Positions 20,595 to 23,334 of a stretch of 23,334 nt of DNA are shown here, piece by piece. Under the pieces are notes generated by a model. That model saw only the letters and a list, made by a program, of their open reading frames with translations, made no database searches and had not been told where the DNA came from. This DNA is from a virus. Position numbers and translations under genes: made by a program. Location: the IMG/VR virus record IMGVR_UViG_3300043353_000021, positions 1 through 23,334 of that record; one strand, 5' to 3'. Each line of letters opens with the position of its first letter. The first letter of the stretch is position 1.

Positions 20595-22373
20595 CTAAGT
20601 ACGGTGTTGATCGTAGAAGTCCTGCATCCCCTTAGCCTCGTGGAACAGTCGCTCGCCCTCGTACGACAGCTTAACCCAGCGCCAGGTCTTCATGGTCGCT
20701 CCCTCTTGCATCTCCATCGCGTCCATTTTTAGCTCGACCTTATTGACTTCGTCCGTCCACCAGCGCACTGCTGTCTTCAGATATTTGTTGAATTGCACAC
20801 GGTTCTTTACGCGGACAATCCCGTTCTGTTTGCACCATAGCTGATACATATTGTAGAACAGACCATACTCGATATCGCACCGCTGAACCATCGACATCGC
20901 CTTCCATGTCTCACGCTTCTCTTTGCTACCGCCAGTGCCAACGAAGCTCTTCAGCTCTTCGATCTTTGGCTTGCCAATGTACTCTGTCGCCTGGCGGACA
21001 AACGAGCCGATGATGTCCATCTCACTGCGGTGTAGCGCGACCTGATGCTTAATCGTCGCCGGTAGCTTGAGCCCGTTCTTCTTGTACTTGTCAACGGCGT
21101 GCACTGCCCATAGCAGCACCTCTGATCGTCCCTGCGGTGTTGAGCATTGCTCCAGCAGTAGCTGGTTCACGGCATAGTCGGCATCACCGTTGTCCACGTC
21201 TTCTTGTGGCCCGAACTTAGCTGCCGCAGGAAATAAAAACAGCCGACGAAACATGGCGTCATCGTCGGCTGGAATGATTGGCTTATGATTCGTTGCGATG
21301 GTGATCTTGTGCGTCGCTCTGAACGTCTTGTAGTTCTCATGCGACCCGCGGGCGGTGATCGTATCGTCACCTGTGATGGCCTTGATCGTGCCGGCCTTCA
21401 ACTCTGCATTGTCTTCTGTCTCAGAGCCGTGTGCAAAGCGAATACCGTTCAACGACGCCAGCGCATACTGCTCATTGTTGTCCGTTCCGCCTTTCTTGTT
21501 TTCCAAAAAGCCTTGAGGCAATTTGCCAGCATACGCGCCCAATGTTCTAGCGATGACGTCAATGAACAAGCTCTTGCCGTTGCTGCCTTTGCCGAACATC
21601 ATCACGAGCCCGTGATCTCTGCGCAGCCCTGTAATGCTGTATCCAATCCAGGTGTGCAGGAACTCATACATATCCTCTTTCTCGAGGCAAATCTGCCGGA
21701 CTACTTTCTCCCATCGCGAATAGTCTGCATGCGGATCAAACACGGTGTCGGTGCATACCGTTAAATAATGATCTGGCTGTCGCCAATGCAGGGTGCCTGT
21801 CTCTAAGTCGACGACACCGTTCGTACAGTTCAGGTGCCACGGGTTCGGGTTCATCTCTACAGGACGCGGCTCGTGGACAGACTTCAGATGGTTATACACC
21901 AGCGTTGAAATCTGGCTTATGGTGCTGGCACGACCCCATCGTTGAATCAACTTGGACAGATGCTGTCGCTGCCGATCAAGCTCATCGCGCCGCTCTTGTG
22001 GCGCCGTGCGAATGTCTTCGAGCAGGATATTAAATTGATTGCGAATGACATCCACCGACATCGTGGACACCTGCGCGTTGATCAACTCTCTAACACTACC
22101 ACTGAACCACATTCCTCGCTGGACGTTGTACGCGAAGAGGTCTGAGCCTTTCCCCTTCGGCCCGAGGTCCATGCAAAACAGATGCCCATACTTGCTGAGG
22201 AACGCATGCTTGAGGTCGGTGTCCAGGGTGCCGAGGCCATCGGCTGTAGCGTGATCTGCTAAGTCCGGATGGACTACCTCTACGCGCTTGCCTTTCGGTT
22301 GCAATCGCTCTTGCCGCTCTTTTTCATTTGCTCGTTCATTGAATGCGTCCGCTGGGTTAAGTGGGTCTGTCAC
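20595..22373 (-). CDS. D5-type primase-helicase (superfamily 3 helicase, phage/plasmid primase family)
   Basis: This 592-residue protein begins with GTG at 22373 overlapping the primase stop (GTGA), with GGAGAG upstream. The D5 N-terminal region appears at about 165-200 (NPNPWHLNCTNGVVDLETG). The superfamily 3 helicase core has Walker A GKGSNGKS (261-268) and TGDDTITARG (334-343). The region FRATHKITIATNHKPIIP (351-368) carries a sensor-type motif, followed by the arginine-rich RRLFLFP. The C-terminal part (FVRQATEYIGKPK and later YNMYQLWCKQNGIV) resembles the usual winged-helix tail. It should unwind phage DNA as a ring at the origin and work with the primase encoded just upstream. Confidence 0.92.
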   Translation of the reverse strand: MTDPLNPADAFNERANEKERQERLQPKGKRVEVVHPDLADHATADGLGTLDTDLKHAFLSKYGHLFCMDLGPKGKGSDLFAYNVQRGMWFSGSVRELINAQVSTMSVDVIRNQFNILLEDIRTAPQERRDELDRQRQHLSKLIQRWGRASTISQISTLVYNHLKSVHEPRPVEMNPNPWHLNCTNGVVDLETGTLHWRQPDHYLTVCTDTVFDPHADYSRWEKVVRQICLEKEDMYEFLHTWIGYSITGLRRDHGLVMMFGKGSNGKSLFIDVIARTLGAYAGKLPQGFLENKKGGTDNNEQYALASLNGIRFAHGSETEDNAELKAGTIKAITGDDTITARGSHENYKTFRATHKITIATNHKPIIPADDDAMFRRLFLFPAAAKFGPQEDVDNGDADYAVNQLLLEQCSTPQGRSEVLLWAVHAVDKYKKNGLKLPATIKHQVALHRSEMDIIGSFVRQATEYIGKPKIEELKSFVGTGGSKEKRETWKAMSMVQRCDIEYGLFYNMYQLWCKQNGIVRVKNRVQFNKYLKTAVRWWTDEVNKVELKMDAMEMQEGATMKTWRWVKLSYEGERLFHEAKGMQDFYDQHRT

Positions 22374-23317
22374 GCGTTCTCTCCGTAGAAGGGTCCACGC
22401 CTACGGTGGCCCTGCTTAATGACTTCCTCGGCCACCCATGTCTCGAGGTCGCCCCAATTCTTAGCCTCACAGTGTCCGTGATGGCACTTGAAGCCACCCA
22501 TGTAGCCGTTCGCCTTCATGGGAGGGGCCACCGCCGCGCCGGTGTTGCTGCGTGCGGTGTGACTCTCGATCCATGGACACGTAATGTCCATCCAGCCGCT
22601 GCCAGTCGCATGCTTGACGCGACCCAGCCGCTTGAGTGCATATTTGATGAGCTCGAAGCAACGCTTGCGTTCCATCGTCACGCCGTCGTTCGGTTCAACG
22701 AAGTTTCTGAATCTCTCGACAAGGCCGAACGCGTGTCGGAGCTCGCTCCACGACGTTCGTATATTCGGCCGCCAGACCCAGACCTTACAGCGCCAGGGCA
22801 CGCCATCAACGATGCTGGTAGGCTTACCATTGATGCCCTCTGGCAAACGCAGCACACGCGTGACTCCGGCCATGCCAGGGTCAACACCGCCTGCTGTTAG
22901 CTTCGCGATGATCTGGCGAATGGCATCCGTCACTCTCTCGGCGCTGGGCTCGGGCTGCTGTAGGAAGAACGACGCTTGGAAGTTCCCAGGCGACGACTCA
23001 ACGACAAGCGTGGGCACAAGCTCTTCGGGTATCACGTTGAGCGGGAGCTTCGTGCCTATGTCGTCGATCATGATGCACCACGTCTTAGCGAACTGAGACT
23101 TGCGACGCTTGTACCGTCCATCTTCTTCCTTGAAGCTGCTGATGGCAACGTAGTTGTTGCGGTCGTGATGCAATGGGCAAGCCCCACTGTGCCACGGTGT
23201 ACCGACCCATGCAGTCGGGTCGGCCTCGCTGGGGTTGCCTCTGACGGAGCAGAGGATAGCCCGTTCGTCTGGTGCTAGGTCTTTGAATAGTTCTGCAAGA
23301 ACAATGGAGTTGGTCAC
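22370..23317 (-). CDS. AEP-type DNA primase (RepB-like), start possibly outside window
   Basis: At least 315 residues. The catalytic core of archaeo-eukaryotic-type primases is visible: IMIDDIGTK with D85 and D86 as the metal-binding pair, the following SSPGNFQASFFLQ (108-120), and TRVLRLPEGINGK (153-165). A C-terminal zinc-finger region carries CPWIESH and later FKCHHGHCEAKNWGDLE. It should make RNA or DNA primers at the replication fork and act with the helicase that follows. The GTG at 23317 has no Shine-Dalgarno, and the frame stays open to the right edge, so the true start may lie beyond the window. Confidence 0.85.
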   Translation of the reverse strand: MTNSIVLAELFKDLAPDERAILCSVRGNPSEADPTAWVGTPWHSGACPLHHDRNNYVAISSFKEEDGRYKRRKSQFAKTWCIMIDDIGTKLPLNVIPEELVPTLVVESSPGNFQASFFLQQPEPSAERVTDAIRQIIAKLTAGGVDPGMAGVTRVLRLPEGINGKPTSIVDGVPWRCKVWVWRPNIRTSWSELRHAFGLVERFRNFVEPNDGVTMERKRCFELIKYALKRLGRVKHATGSGWMDITCPWIESHTARSNTGAAVAPPMKANGYMGGFKCHHGHCEAKNWGDLETWVAEEVIKQGHRRRGPFYGENA

Positions 23318-23334
23318 GCCAACTAATGCGGGCA

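Noticed and set aside
1-23334. CRISPR arrays, tRNA genes and insertion sequences
   Set aside because: No regularly spaced repeat array, cloverleaf-like sequence or transposase frame was seen on reading both strands; small RNAs without open frames cannot be excluded by eye.

Overview
The window is part of the genome of a long-tailed (siphovirus-type) double-stranded DNA bacteriophage or a closely related prophage. The evidence is an unbroken series of packaging, head, connector and tail genes that follow the standard tailed-phage order when read on the minus strand. GC content is fairly high and Shine-Dalgarno sites are mostly strong (AAGGAG or GAGGAG), which suggests a Gram-negative, probably proteobacterial, host. 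The host cannot be named from the sequence alone. No integrase, repressor, lysis, tRNA or rRNA gene was seen. The window cuts the tape-measure gene at its left edge and possibly the primase start at its right edge.

Region by region, in the direction of minus-strand transcription (right to left). (1) 23317-20595 is a replication pair: a primase of the archaeo-eukaryotic primase (AEP) type and a D5-type superfamily 3 helicase, overlapping by 4 bases. (2) 20594-20444 is a 151-base non-coding island with a nested inverted repeat and telomere-like TTTAGGG tracts. It is a candidate origin or terminator. (3) 20443-14683 holds an unknown gene, a probable late promoter, small and large terminase, a 70-residue gene, the portal, a Mu-F-like minor head protein and three small genes. 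Two of those three are 47-residue proteins, one membrane-spanning and one very basic. (4) 12852-14686 is an oppositely oriented (plus strand) cassette of seven small genes, mostly unknown. Two TATACT promoter-like boxes sit at its left end, and it meets the minus operon at a shared CTAG that supplies both stop codons. (5) 12728-9366 holds a zinc-ribbon protein, scaffold, HK97-fold major capsid protein, capsid cement-like protein, a HeH-tailed protein and a Pro/Gly-rich protein, then a UUCG-loop terminator at 9305-9330. (6) 9288-1 is the connector and tail module: a small acidic protein, DnaT-like head-tail adaptor, stopper-like protein, HK97 gp10-like protein, tail terminator, tail tube, a glycosidase-bearing virion protein, a G/GT tail-assembly chaperone pair with a clear -1 frameshift site, and a tape measure of at least 1235 residues.

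How the genes fit together. Primase and helicase would replicate the genome. The terminases would package it through the portal into a scaffold-built, cement-stabilised capsid. The connector proteins would seal the head and join it to a tube whose length is set by the tape measure, with G and GT chaperoning tail assembly. The most distinctive points are a GH12-type (endo-beta-1,4-glucanase/xyloglucanase family) domain in a tail-module protein, the nested palindrome beside the replication genes, an over-represented 9-base word (TCAACACCG) concentrated in the right third, and the inverted cassette, which late transcription would cross in antisense.
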